From positions 1 through 64,000 of the forward strand of contig CANQRF010000001.1 in assembly GCA_947626195.1 (NCBI GenBank): a stretch of DNA of 64,000 nt. Reading direction: 5' to 3'. Within the stretch, counting starts at the first letter, position 1; every line of letters starts with the position of its first letter. Below the pieces are notes generated by a model. That model was given only the letters and a program-made list of their open reading frames with translations, had not been told where the DNA came from and ran no database searches. The position numbers and the translations under genes are program-made. This DNA comes from an uncultured Eggerthellaceae bacterium. Lineage in GTDB: Bacteria; Actinomycetota; Coriobacteriia; Coriobacteriales; Eggerthellaceae. Shown piece by piece: positions 37,366 through 45,526 of this stretch.

Positions 37366-37470
37366 CCCAGTGTGCCTTGGCCTCGTTTTCCTTTTCTTTC
37401 CATTCTAATCGAGAGTTGGTTCTTTTAAGACGAGAGACGATTCCTTCAAGAACCTTTGCGCTGGCAGTCT

Positions 37471-37487
37471 TCGTCGCGCATGTGCGG
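37471..37487. repeat. 17-bp third copy of the lysS terminal codons
   Basis: TCGTCGCGCATGTGCGG here is identical to 37631-37647, which encodes the last residues of LysS (PHMRDE) on the minus strand. It is 160 bases downstream of the lysS end, in the same orientation. Size and place resemble an attachment-site core. Confidence 0.6.
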
Positions 37488-37488
37488 A

Positions 37489-37513
37489 TTCGACAGTCCG
37501 GCGGACTGTCGAA
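37489..37513. repeat. 25-bp near-perfect palindrome
   Basis: TTCGACAGTCCG (37489-37500) and CGGACTGTCGAA (37502-37513) are exact reverse complements around one base. It directly abuts the 17-bp repeat. No T run follows on either strand, so it is unlikely to be a simple terminator. Confidence 0.65.
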
Positions 37514-37563
37514 CTTCGAGCACCGCGGAGCGGAGCGCAGAAGACACTGTTTTTCCGCCCGGG

Positions 37564-37900
37564 AGGGCGCGTGCTGCTGTTTCCGACAGAAGCGGTGCGG
37601 AACGCAGCGCTTGCCGATAACGGCTATGCCTCGTCGCGCATGTGCGGGAACAGCAGCACATCGCGGATCGAGGGCGCATCGGTGAGCAGCATCACCAAGC
37701 GGTCGATCCCCACGCCGACGCCGCCGGCGGGCGGCATGCCGTATTCGAGGGCGCGAATGTAATCCGAGTCATAGCCCATCGCCTCGTCGTCGCCGAGGTT
37801 CTTCGCCTCCACCTGCTTGCGGAAGCGCTCCGCCTGATCGACGGGGTCGTTCAGCTCGCTGAAGGCGTTCGCATATTCATGGCCGCAGATGAAGAGCTCG
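37564..37900. repeat. 337-bp direct repeat, copy B (lysS 3' end)
   Basis: This copy includes 60 bases downstream of the lysS stop codon and the last 277 bases of lysS. It matches 35486-35822. The stop codon lies in a long inverted repeat: GTGCTGCTGTTTCCG (37570-37584) and CGGGAACAGCAGCAC (37646-37660) pair with one G-T mismatch. Confidence 0.92.
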
Positions 37901-39159
37901 AAGCGGTCGGTGAGCAACGGGTTCTCGGTCTTCTTCTTCGCAAGCGGCGAAACCTCGAGCGGGTAATCGCAGACGAACGTCGGCTGGATGAGCGTCTCTT
38001 CAACAGCAGCATCGAACAGCTCGGCAATCAGACGCCCCTTGCCCCAATTCTTATCGACCTCCCCGCCGAACTTGCGCACGAGAGCGGCAAGCTCCTCGCG
38101 ATCTCGTTCAAGGCTCACGGGCTCCCCCACCGCCTCGGACACGAGATCGATCATCGTCGCACGCCGCCACGGGCTCGCAAGGTCAACCGGCGTTTCGCGA
38201 TAGGTTATCTGCAGGCTTCCGCACGCGGCCTGTGCCGCGGCCTGCACCATGCCCTCGGTGAGGTCCATCATGCCTTCGAGGTTGGAAAACGCCTGATAAG
38301 CCTCGAGCGTGGTGAACTCGGGGTTGTGATAGGGATCCATTCCCTCGTTGCGGAACTGCCGGCCTATCTCATAGACGCGCTCGAACCCGCCCACAAGCAG
38401 GCGCTTCAGAGGCAGCTCCGTCGCGATGCGCAGATAGTATTCCCGATCGAGCGCATTGTGGTGCGTGATGAACGGCTTCGCGTTCGCCCCGCCGAGAATC
38501 GGCTGAAGCATCGGGGTCTCCACCTCATAGAACCCAAGCGATTCCATATACGCACGGATCGCCGAAATGATCTTGAAGCGTTTCTCGAAGGTGACACGCA
38601 CCTCGGGATTCATGATGAGATCGACATAGCGCTGGCGATAGCGCGTTTCCTTATCGGCCAGCCCGTGGAATTTCTCCGGCAGGGGCCGCAGTGATTTCGA
38701 AAGCAGCTCGAAGGACTGCACGGCAACAGAGAGCTGCCCGCGGCGCGTGCGCATCATCGTGCCGGTGACGCCAAGCCAATCCCCCACATCGAGATCGCAG
38801 AGCTCCGCATACGCCTCTTCACCAAGGTTGTTCACACGGCAAAACAGCTGCATCGTGGCCGACTCATCGCGCAGTTCGAGGAAGGCCACCTTGCCCTGCA
38901 CGCGACGCGCCATAATGCGACCGGCGATCGTTACGACGTCTTCCGTCATCTCCCCATCAGCGAGATGAGCATAGGCAGAGTTCAGTTCGGCGATGCTGTT
39001 CGTCTTCTCGAACGCATGCCCATAGGGGTCCTTGCCCGCCGCGATGAGAGCCGCGCGCTTCTGACGGCGCACCTCGATGGGGTCGTCGGTGGGATTTTCG
39101 GCAGTCGCCGAAGCTGCCGCCGCTTCTTCGGTCGGCATCGAATTGAGAGATGTTGTCAT
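37624..39159 (-). CDS. lysS: Lysyl-tRNA synthetase, class II
   Basis: LysRS charges tRNA-Lys. The 511-residue length is normal. An OB-fold anticodon-binding domain is at about residues 75-165 (VVTIAGRIMARRVQGKVAFLELRD), motif 2 is in YEIGRQFRNEGMDPYHNPEFT, and motif 3 is in [18 protein letters not shown] near the end. An Ala/Glu-rich N-terminal extension of about 25 residues precedes the core. It follows greA by 39 bases and ends the run cca-tatA-greA-lysS on this strand. Its final 277 bases are duplicated downstream of the AlbA_2 gene. The full copy is intact, with GC-rich codons to the end. Confidence 0.98.
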   Translation of the reverse strand: MTTSLNSMPTEEAAAASATAENPTDDPIEVRRQKRAALIAAGKDPYGHAFEKTNSIAELNSAYAHLADGEMTEDVVTIAGRIMARRVQGKVAFLELRDESATMQLFCRVNNLGEEAYAELCDLDVGDWLGVTGTMMRTRRGQLSVAVQSFELLSKSLRPLPEKFHGLADKETRYRQRYVDLIMNPEVRVTFEKRFKIISAIRAYMESLGFYEVETPMLQPILGGANAKPFITHHNALDREYYLRIATELPLKRLLVGGFERVYEIGRQFRNEGMDPYHNPEFTTLEAYQAFSNLEGMMDLTEGMVQAAAQAACGSLQITYRETPVDLASPWRRATMIDLVSEAVGEPVSLERDREELAALVRKFGGEVDKNWGKGRLIAELFDAAVEETLIQPTFVCDYPLEVSPLAKKKTENPLLTDRFELFICGHEYANAFSELNDPVDQAERFRKQVEAKNLGDDEAMGYDSDYIRALEYGMPPAGGVGVGIDRLVMLLTDAPSIRDVLLFPHMRDEA

Positions 39160-39198
39160 AATGCCTTCTCGCGTCGAGAGGATAAGGCGAGATCGGGC

Positions 39199-39669
39199 TC
39201 AGTGCTCGATCTTCGTGATTTGCATGATGATTTCCCTGCCCGTGGGGCCTTGCGCTTTCACCTCGTCGCCCTTTTTGTGGCCGAGAAGCGCCGACCCGAC
39301 AGGGGATTCGTTCGAGATCTTCCCATCGTTGACATTCGATTCCGCCGCGCCGACGATGGTAAACACGCGTTCTGAGCCGTTCATCTCAACGGTGACGGTC
39401 GATCCGATATTGACCTTCGTCGAGCGCTTCGGCGTGCTCACCACCTGAGCCTCTGAGAGAATCCGGCTGATCTCGGCGATACGCGCCTCCATCATGCCCT
39501 GCTCGTTCTTCGCATCGTCGTATTCGGAGTTCTCGCTGATGTCGCCGAATTCGCGCGCGATGCGAATGCGCTCGCCGATCTCAGCACGTTTCACCGTTTC
39601 GAGAAACCGCAGCTCTTCTTCGAGTTTGTCTTTGCCTTCCTGTGTCAGGATGAAATTGCTATCCGCCAT
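39199..39669 (-). CDS. greA: Transcription elongation factor GreA
   Basis: GreA rescues backtracked RNA polymerase by stimulating cleavage of the transcript's 3' end. The 156-residue protein has the N-terminal coiled coil (LTQEGKDKLEEELRFLE to IAEISRILSEA) with the acidic tip ENSEYDDAKNEQ that carries the catalytic Asp/Glu. A C-terminal FKBP-like domain follows (ISNESPVGSALLGHKKGDEV). A longer frame starts at 39690, but MADSNFILTQEGK at 39669 is the usual start and GAGGAGCGG lies upstream. It is followed by lysS. Confidence 0.97.
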   Translation of the reverse strand: MADSNFILTQEGKDKLEEELRFLETVKRAEIGERIRIAREFGDISENSEYDDAKNEQGMMEARIAEISRILSEAQVVSTPKRSTKVNIGSTVTVEMNGSERVFTIVGAAESNVNDGKISNESPVGSALLGHKKGDEVKAQGPTGREIIMQITKIEH

Positions 39670-39755
39670 GTACGTACAACCGCTCCTCAAACCTCAAACG
39701 GGTTTTGTTAAAACCGATTCTTCTTTCTTGCTAAGCGCCGCAAGAGGCGCATTGA

Positions 39756-40019
39756 CTACTCGTCAGTCTTCTTTTTGACGACGCGCTTGACCGTTTTCTT
39801 CGGTGCAGGCTCCTCGACAACCTCTTCGACCTCTTCCACTTCCTCTTCGTCATCGGCCTCTTCTACCTGCTTCTTACCTGAGCCGAGGCCATCGCGAAGG
39901 CTCTTCACGGTCTTGCCTAGAGCGCTCCCCAGTTTTGGCAGGTTCTTGGGTCCGAAGATGATGAGAATGACCACTAAGATGATAAGAAGCTCGGGAACTC
40001 CCAACCCAAAAATTTTCAT
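39756..40019 (-). CDS. tatA: Twin-arginine translocase subunit TatA
   Basis: The 87-residue protein has the TatA pattern: a short N-terminal segment, one membrane helix (PELLIILVVILIIFGPKNLP), the conserved FGPKNLPKLGSALGK hinge and an amphipathic helix. A Glu-rich stretch (EEADDEEEVEEVEEVVEE) and a Lys-rich end follow, a longer charged tail than usual. TatA forms the pore for folded proteins with RR signal peptides; the flavoprotein at 48908-50623 is a likely client. GGAGG stands 4 bases before the ATG. tatC is not in the window. Confidence 0.95.
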   Translation of the reverse strand: MKIFGLGVPELLIILVVILIIFGPKNLPKLGSALGKTVKSLRDGLGSGKKQVEEADDEEEVEEVEEVVEEPAPKKTVKRVVKKKTDE

Positions 40020-40123
40020 ACCGCCTCCAAGTTCTTGTGCAATGCGACCGTCATATCCGGTTGTAAGGCTTTAAAAGACTTCGACGTCCTTCTCGCTTAA
40101 CTGATTGCGAAAGTCTATCACAA

Positions 40124-41452
40124 TCACCGTGAAATACCACTACGCCATGAAAAGAACAGGCTTCGAAGCGCGCTTTTCTCGTTCGCGACATTGCCTTCGA
40201 CAACCTGCTCGAAAAGCCCATTGAGGCAGGAGCCGATTTCGGAGCCGGAAGGCATGCCGAGCTGTATGAGATCGTCGCCCTTGATGGCAAGGTCTTTGAG
40301 TGAAAAGGGCGCGCCGAGGGCCGCCTGCTCACGCGCCAGCGCTTCGAGCTCTTCGACGTGAGCGCGCCCCTGCGCCCGATAGAGCATGAGGAGCTGGGAT
40401 ACCGCCGCCTCAGAGCCGCATGCCGCGATGAGACGGCGCGCGCCGAGAGCGGTGGGTGTGAAGCTGCGAGAGGCGAGTCCGACGAGCCGCGACACCTCGC
40501 TGGCGAGACGCTTCGGCGATTTCAGCTTGCGGAGCATATCGTGGGCGGCGCATGCAGCATGAGCGGCACGCTCAGCGTGGGCGGCATGCGCTGTCTCATC
40601 GCCTTGAGAGGCGGTGTCGCGCTGCGCGAAAAGCCCCACGAAGAGCGCGGCGAAACGCACCGCAAGGTCGGGCGGCGTCTTGGCAACGAGGGTCGCGGCG
40701 TTTTCCCATGCAGAGCCATTTTGCTCATTTGTGCTCATCGCATCGTCAGAAAAAAGAATCGGAGCCAAAACGTCGGGAAACTCACGCATAAGCTCAGCAA
40801 CACGCTTTCCGTCCTCAGCCAGCAGGAAGCGCGAGAGCTCGCTGAAGATGCGCTCAACGGAAACGTGCGAAAGATTCTCTCGGCACTCATGGAGGGCCTG
40901 CGCCGTCTTGAGTTCGATAGCGAAGTCGAGCACCGCCGCGAAGCGGAGCGCCCGCATAATGCGCAGACCATCCTCCTCGAAGCGCTCATGGGCGCATCCC
41001 ACGGCACGCACCATATGATTCATGAGGTCGGCCTGCCCACCGAAGAGATCGACGATGCCTGCCTTTGGCGCATAAGCCATCGCGTTTACCGTGAAATCGC
41101 GGCGCGAAAGATCGTCGCCGAGCGTGCGTGAGAAGATCACCTTATCGGGATGGCGACCATCGGAATACGAGCTCTCCACACGATAGGTGGTCACCTCAAA
41201 GGTTTCCTCCGCGACGATCGCCGTCAGCGTGCCGTGCCGCTCCCCCGTCGATGCCCAGTGGATGTGCGCGGCGTCGAAGCAGCGTTTCATCTCGTCGGTC
41301 GTGGCATTCGTCGTGAAGTCCCAATCCGCCGGCGCACGGCCCATGAGGCTATCGCGCACGCAACCGCCGACGGCGAAGCACTCAAAACCTGCCACAGCAA
41401 GCGCATGAGCCACTTCCTGAGCACCCGATGGATATGCAATGGCCTGCTCCAC
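40124..41452 (-). CDS. cca: CCA tRNA nucleotidyltransferase
   Basis: This enzyme adds or repairs the 3' CCA of tRNA. The 442-residue protein has the class II polymerase-beta head: FAVGGCVRDSLMGRAPADWDF with the G-G and D-x-D metal motif, then RRDFTVNAMAY, and RFEEDGLRIMRALRFAAVLD, the RNA-binding basic helix. The start is a GTG at 41452 with a weak GGTGG upstream. Helical C-terminal parts are rich in Ala and include a poorly conserved AHAAHAERAAHAACAAH run. No HD phosphatase motif is evident. It is upstream of tatA with a 104-base gap. Confidence 0.93.
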   Translation of the reverse strand: MEQAIAYPSGAQEVAHALAVAGFECFAVGGCVRDSLMGRAPADWDFTTNATTDEMKRCFDAAHIHWASTGERHGTLTAIVAEETFEVTTYRVESSYSDGRHPDKVIFSRTLGDDLSRRDFTVNAMAYAPKAGIVDLFGGQADLMNHMVRAVGCAHERFEEDGLRIMRALRFAAVLDFAIELKTAQALHECRENLSHVSVERIFSELSRFLLAEDGKRVAELMREFPDVLAPILFSDDAMSTNEQNGSAWENAATLVAKTPPDLAVRFAALFVGLFAQRDTASQGDETAHAAHAERAAHAACAAHDMLRKLKSPKRLASEVSRLVGLASRSFTPTALGARRLIAACGSEAAVSQLLMLYRAQGRAHVEELEALAREQAALGAPFSLKDLAIKGDDLIQLGMPSGSEIGSCLNGLFEQVVEGNVANEKSALRSLFFSWRSGISR

Positions 41453-41557
41453 CTACCACCCTTTCTGCGAAACGCTTTTCCAATGCCATCAAGCCATCCC
41501 TTAAAGATGCTTCTCGTGTAATATAGGACAGACAATTCGCATCCCGAAGGAGGATCT

Positions 41558-42082
41558 ATGTTATACAACGAACGCGACATGCGCAAAGATCAGGCGCTGG
41601 ATATTGCCGAGAAGATGATGGTGGCGGCGCGCACGGCACCCAAGGCGAAGGGCGTCGACATCATTGAGTGCGCCGTGCTGACCGAGGGCGATCAGGAAGC
41701 GCTTGCCCAGGCCATGGAGGCTATCGGCGAGGAACGCGGCTTGAAGTTCTTCCTGCGCGACGCCAACTGCGTGCGAGCGAGCCAATGCGTGGTGCTTGTC
41801 GGCACGCGCTATCTCCCGCAGGGCCTCAACTGCGGCTACTGCGGTTTCCCCACCTGCTGCGCCAAACCGCAGGCAGCACCCTGCGAGATCAACGCCGTCG
41901 ATGTGGGCATTGCCCTCGGTGCCGCCGTGTCGCGCGCCCAGGCATTCGGCGCAGACACCCGCATCATGTTCAGCGCCGGTCAGGCCGCTTGGAAGATGGG
42001 TCTTCTCGGCGAGGGCGTGGGTCAGGTGTATGCCATTCCCGTGAGCATCAGCTCGAAGAGCCCGTTCTTCGATCGAGGATAG
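41558..42082 (+). CDS. DUF2148 ferredoxin-like protein
   Basis: A 174-residue protein of DUF2148, a family of unknown function found mainly in anaerobes. It starts MLYNERDMRKDQALDIAEKM, has RTAPKAKGVD, and a cysteine cluster NCGYCGFPTCCAKP (four Cys) with a further Cys in APCEINAVD. The cluster resembles the 4Fe-4S-binding motif of ferredoxin-like domains. The C-terminal part DVGIALGAAVSRAQAFGADTR is also conserved. GAAGGAGG precedes the ATG by 5 bases. A redox role is likely, but no reaction is known. It is followed by a relic of an SLH gene and a terminator. Confidence 0.85.
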   Translation: MLYNERDMRKDQALDIAEKMMVAARTAPKAKGVDIIECAVLTEGDQEALAQAMEAIGEERGLKFFLRDANCVRASQCVVLVGTRYLPQGLNCGYCGFPTCCAKPQAAPCEINAVDVGIALGAAVSRAQAFGADTRIMFSAGQAAWKMGLLGEGVGQVYAIPVSISSKSPFFDRG

Positions 42083-42087
42083 AAAAG

Positions 42088-42159
42088 CTACTTTCCGATC
42101 GGCTCGGCAAGCGATTCGAGTTGCGGCCATACGGCGATGGCTGCCGCTTGAAGGCACCG
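42088..42159 (-). pseudogene. Relic of an SLH surface-protein 3' end
   Basis: The minus strand reads RCLQAAAIAVWPQLESLAEP then IGK and a stop. This parallels the end of the SLH gene at 46631 (RAEAATIAVRLQPYSLSEP then IGK, stop), including the same final seven residues but one. No upstream SLH sequence remains in frame. It appears to be the last 23 codons of a deleted paralogue. Confidence 0.65.
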
Positions 42160-42187
42160 CAACGAGCCCCTTTTGCCTTCAGTTGAA

Positions 42188-42219
42188 ATGGGGCGCCAGA
42201 ATTGCCTCTGGTGCCCCAT
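42188..42219. terminator. Bidirectional terminator between DUF2148 and MFS genes
   Basis: A 13-bp stem with one G-T pair (ATGGGGCGCCAGA at 42188-42200, TCTGGTGCCCCAT at 42207-42219) has a 6-base loop. On the minus strand TTTC follows. It lies 35 bases past the MFS stop codon. Confidence 0.68.
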
Positions 42220-42253
42220 TCGTAAAACCATCGGCCGTTTGGCTATTGAGCGT

Positions 42254-43942
42254 TTACACGTTTCCGAGTTTCTTGTCTTTTGCCTTCTGCAGTCCCCCGA
42301 AGATGAAGAAAAACGCAAAGGGAAGAAGCATGCCGATTGCCATAAGAGGCAATGCGATTGGAAGCTGCGCCCAATTCGCTACAGCAAGTGGGCAGACTAT
42401 GCAGAGCGCAAACAATACGATAACAATCGCGATCATAATGCCGAAACGCACATTGCCGGAGTTCGCATCATCGAGTCCCTTGTTCCCTGCTTGCAGATCT
42501 TCAAACGACTTTCCAGCAGTGTCACGCACGAAAAGCACAGTGCATGCTATGCCAAGAACGAATGGAATTATGAGAACAAGGACCACAGACGACCAGTTCG
42601 TTGCTCCTCCAGTTTGAAAAACTGCCATTCCTGCTATGCCGCCGAGAACGATGGCGGATGCCGATCCGCCGAAACGAGCGAACGCTTGGCACCAAGCTGT
42701 GCCGGTGTTTCTTATCGCAGTAGGATATTGCTCTGGCATCAACGGCACTACGGCTGAGATGGCCCAGTTCAGCGCGAATCCGAACAGAAGCATAAGCAAC
42801 AAACATAATATGAAGTTCCCTGGGGCAACGAACCAAGAGCACAAAAGGATTGCAGCAATGCACAGCAGCCAGCCGAAGTTGAGCACGCGCTTGCGACCGA
42901 ACCTATCAGAGAAAGCGCCGACAATCGAATTAGAGACTATGGCTGCTACATTGTTCCATGTTTGAAGCGCAACTGCCTCTGAGGAAGAATAGCCTATTCC
43001 CACAAACCATGCGGGAAGCCAAGCATTCATTCCGTAGACGCAGAACTGGCCAACAAAATAGCAAGCCCAAATGCCGCAAGTTGCAACGATGAACTTATTT
43101 GAGAACAAAACGGAGGGAGTTGTCTTATTTGGTTTTGGAGGTACGATGACGAGCGTAGCGTCAAATGTCTCCACTTTGCCGTTCGATGCCTTTACGATGC
43201 GGGAGAGCTGGTCTACGGCTTCCTGCATACGTCCGTTGCCGGCATACCAATGAGGGGATTCGTGCATGGCAAAGATGAGGACGATTCCATAGAGCACCGG
43301 AAGAGCTCCGATGAAATAGCAAAGCCGCCAGTTTGCGTACATTTGCGCAGTTCCTCCATCCGCAGCCACATAGCTGACCATATTGGTGAAGTCGCCAAGC
43401 AAGGGCTCTGCTGCATTGCAAATCGGGTTTGCGACAAGTCCTGCCACGACCCAACCCCCTACCATGAAAGCGCCGCCGAAAGTGATGAAAAAACCGCGCC
43501 AACGAGATGGCATGACCTCTGCGAAGTATGTGTAGACAATTGGTATGCACGACCCAACTCCCAAACCCGCAAGCAGACGGAACGCTGCAAAGAAGGCAAG
43601 ATCGTTCGCAAATGCTTGGGGGAATGTGAAAACGCCATAGAAGATGACGGCAATGATCAAGGTTTTCTTACGGCCGATCTTGTCGGACATGATGCCTGAG
43701 ATCGCACCGCCTATGACCATTCCCAGTAATCCCCATGTGGTGAGAGAGCCCATCAACGCACCTGGGTTCGGATTGTCTGGCCAGAATGTGTGCGCAACGA
43801 ACAGGTTCGTCGAATTGACGATCATGAAGTCGTAACCGTCGAAGAGCAGCGCAACTGACATCAAGATGAATACGAGCCAGGTGTGCTTTGTGATACCCAA
43901 CGAATCGACAACTTCGGTAATGGTGAATTCCTTGCCGTCCAC
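42254..43942 (-). CDS. MFS transporter, aromatic-acid/sugar-porter type
   Basis: A 562-residue major facilitator with 12 or more predicted helices. The loop after helix 2 reads GGAISGIMSDKIGRKKTL, the MFS signature, and the equivalent in the second half is SIVGAFSDRFGRKRVL. FDGYDFMIVNSTNLF in helix 1 resembles the DGxD motif of aromatic acid:proton symporters such as BenK and PcaK. The loop between helices 6 and 7 carries VDQLSRIVKASNGKVE and a hydrophilic domain. The start is GTG with AAAAGGAG upstream. It follows the LysR gene on the same strand, opposite an amidohydrolase gene, so it may import that enzyme's substrate. Substrate is not proven. Confidence 0.88.
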   Translation of the reverse strand: MDGKEFTITEVVDSLGITKHTWLVFILMSVALLFDGYDFMIVNSTNLFVAHTFWPDNPNPGALMGSLTTWGLLGMVIGGAISGIMSDKIGRKKTLIIAVIFYGVFTFPQAFANDLAFFAAFRLLAGLGVGSCIPIVYTYFAEVMPSRWRGFFITFGGAFMVGGWVVAGLVANPICNAAEPLLGDFTNMVSYVAADGGTAQMYANWRLCYFIGALPVLYGIVLIFAMHESPHWYAGNGRMQEAVDQLSRIVKASNGKVETFDATLVIVPPKPNKTTPSVLFSNKFIVATCGIWACYFVGQFCVYGMNAWLPAWFVGIGYSSSEAVALQTWNNVAAIVSNSIVGAFSDRFGRKRVLNFGWLLCIAAILLCSWFVAPGNFILCLLLMLLFGFALNWAISAVVPLMPEQYPTAIRNTGTAWCQAFARFGGSASAIVLGGIAGMAVFQTGGATNWSSVVLVLIIPFVLGIACTVLFVRDTAGKSFEDLQAGNKGLDDANSGNVRFGIMIAIVIVLFALCIVCPLAVANWAQLPIALPLMAIGMLLPFAFFFIFGGLQKAKDKKLGNV

Positions 43943-44192
43943 TTATTCTCCTTTTCCGATTGAGGTGAATAGATTGCAGGTCGTGTCTTGTTTTCGATGC
44001 GATTGTCCGACGAAAGACCACATGACGACGTCTCGCCATGATTCGATTTGATGCCTTCTCGCCGAGCAGACCGAGAACAAGATGCGGCCTATTCGCCGGA
44101 AAAGTTTAGGTAATGCGCGGTGAATATAAGAAATGATGATTTTTCTCTTGGATATGCCTGAGAAGAATAGTGCTTATTCCAATGCTCATGGC

Positions 44193-45176
44193 TCAAATGA
44201 GCTTGACGGCAAGATGCTCTCTGTTTCGATACGATTCGCTATATCCGAAATACAGCGGTGGCTGCGGCATCTTCTCGATCAAGCTTACCGCATCCAAAAG
44301 CACAGGGTTCTCGTTGTCTTTTCTATAGATAAAGAAAAACGGTATGGCCGCATCTTCATCTGTAATGGGCAAAACCTTGCAAAATGGTTTAATTCCCTTT
44401 GGGAGCCTTTCGCCAAAATTGCAACCAACTATCAAAACCGATTCGCCGAGGGAAGTGCAGAGCGAGAAAAGCTCAGCAATGCTTGCGCAATAGCAGGAAC
44501 GGAGCTTCGGAGCAAAGCCGTGGTTTGAGCAAATCTGTTCTATGTACTCCCAAGATCTTCCAAGATACAGACCTTCGTATTTGACAAAGGTCTCATCGTC
44601 CAGATCTGAAACGGAGATTTCGCTGCGCCCTGCAAGCCTATGGTTGTTTGAAACGATGGCTGTCAACTGAAGGTCTGATATGTGCAGGCTGACCAAGCTG
44701 TCATCTTGCGGTTTTTCGTCTTGCGGTATCGGGTCATAGACAACATCCACTTCATCTGCCTCTAGCATATTGATGAGATTTCTGTTGTATTGGCTTTTGA
44801 TTTCAATGCAGCTCGCTCCATACTTACTGTTGAGCAAAGAGATGAGAAAGCCGAGCACTTCTGTGGATGGGCCTTCATCGGTGAGTCCGCTTATTCTCAG
44901 CTTGGGCTCCGGAGCTATGCGCAGCTCACCCACCTTTGTCCTGAATTTTCCTATTGCATCGAGGATCTCGTATGCGAATGGCAAAAGAGCGCTTCCGGCA
45001 TTTGTCAAGCGGTGTTGATTTCCATCACGATAGAACAGAGTCAGCTTCAGATCTCGTTCGAGTTGACTTATATGTTTGGATAAGGTCGGCTGGCTCATCA
45101 TCAAGACTCGCGCAGTCTCAGTATAGTTGAGCCTTTTTGCCAACTCTACGAACTCTTTGAGATATTCCAGATTCAT
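44193..45176 (-). CDS. LysR-family transcriptional regulator
   Basis: A 327-residue LysR-type regulator. The winged helix-turn-helix is MNLEYLKEFVELAKRLNYTE through TARVLMMSQPTLSKHISQLE (residues 1-41), followed by a linker helix and a periplasmic-binding-protein-like effector domain from about residue 90. GGAG lies 5 bases before the ATG. It is divergent from the amidohydrolase gene, with a 350-base gap holding an extended -10 promoter for lysR, an inverted repeat TTGAGC-N5-GCTCAA and a promoter for the amidohydrolase. It probably controls the amidohydrolase and the MFS gene downstream of itself. The ligand is unknown, perhaps the transported compound. Confidence 0.93.
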   Translation of the reverse strand: MNLEYLKEFVELAKRLNYTETARVLMMSQPTLSKHISQLERDLKLTLFYRDGNQHRLTNAGSALLPFAYEILDAIGKFRTKVGELRIAPEPKLRISGLTDEGPSTEVLGFLISLLNSKYGASCIEIKSQYNRNLINMLEADEVDVVYDPIPQDEKPQDDSLVSLHISDLQLTAIVSNNHRLAGRSEISVSDLDDETFVKYEGLYLGRSWEYIEQICSNHGFAPKLRSCYCASIAELFSLCTSLGESVLIVGCNFGERLPKGIKPFCKVLPITDEDAAIPFFFIYRKDNENPVLLDAVSLIEKMPQPPLYFGYSESYRNREHLAVKLI

Positions 45177-45229
45177 TGAAGCTCCATGCAGTTAATCAAT
45201 TTCCGGATACAGATTGAGAGCCATGCGGA

Positions 45230-45238
45230 ATTATAGCA
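45230..45238 (-). promoter_or_regulatory. Extended -10 promoter of the lysR gene
   Basis: On the minus strand TGC-TATAAT is a perfect extended -10 element. It predicts a leader of about 45 bases before the lysR ATG. No -35 box is seen at 17 bp, as is usual for extended -10 promoters. Confidence 0.58.
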
Positions 45239-45320
45239 TCAAGGTGGACCGCGGGATGAAGTAGAGGCATAGGAGATCAACCGCGACCTAGCGTCCCTGG
45301 AGAGGCTCCCCAAATAGTTG

Positions 45321-45337
45321 TTGAGCCTATCGCTCAA
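45321..45337. promoter_or_regulatory. Candidate LysR operator, TTGAGC-N5-GCTCAA
   Basis: A perfect 6-bp-arm inverted repeat in the gap between lysR and the amidohydrolase gene. It is about 130 bases upstream of the amidohydrolase -35 box and 84 bases upstream of the lysR promoter. LysR-type regulators bind such dyads. The remainder of the 350-base gap shows no gene, only a fragment EINRDLASLERLPK (45273-45314) before a stop, possibly coding debris. Confidence 0.5.
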
Positions 45338-45466
45338 TTTGCGAGCATCTATTCCAAACCTCACAGAGCGAGCACGCTAATTGGAATTTACACTATTCAA
45401 GAGATGAGCAATAGACTAGATGAGGTTGTTTGAGGACGAACGTTTCGCTTTTTGCATGTAGTGCTT

Positions 45467-45495
45467 TTGCGTATAGCAATCGAGCGGGATAAGAT
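45467..45495 (+). promoter_or_regulatory. Promoter of the amidohydrolase gene
   Basis: TTGCGT (45467-45472) and TAAGAT (45490-45495) are 17 bp apart, about 30 bases upstream of the start codon. Weak match to consensus, consistent with need for an activator. Confidence 0.55.
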
Positions 45496-45526
45496 ATTCT
45501 GACCCAAAGGAGCAGGTGATGGAAAA

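Noticed and set aside
39690-39755. Hairpins between tatA and greA
   Set aside because: The GCGCC/GGCGC and GGTTTT/AAAACC stems are short, without proper T runs, so I could not call a terminator with confidence.
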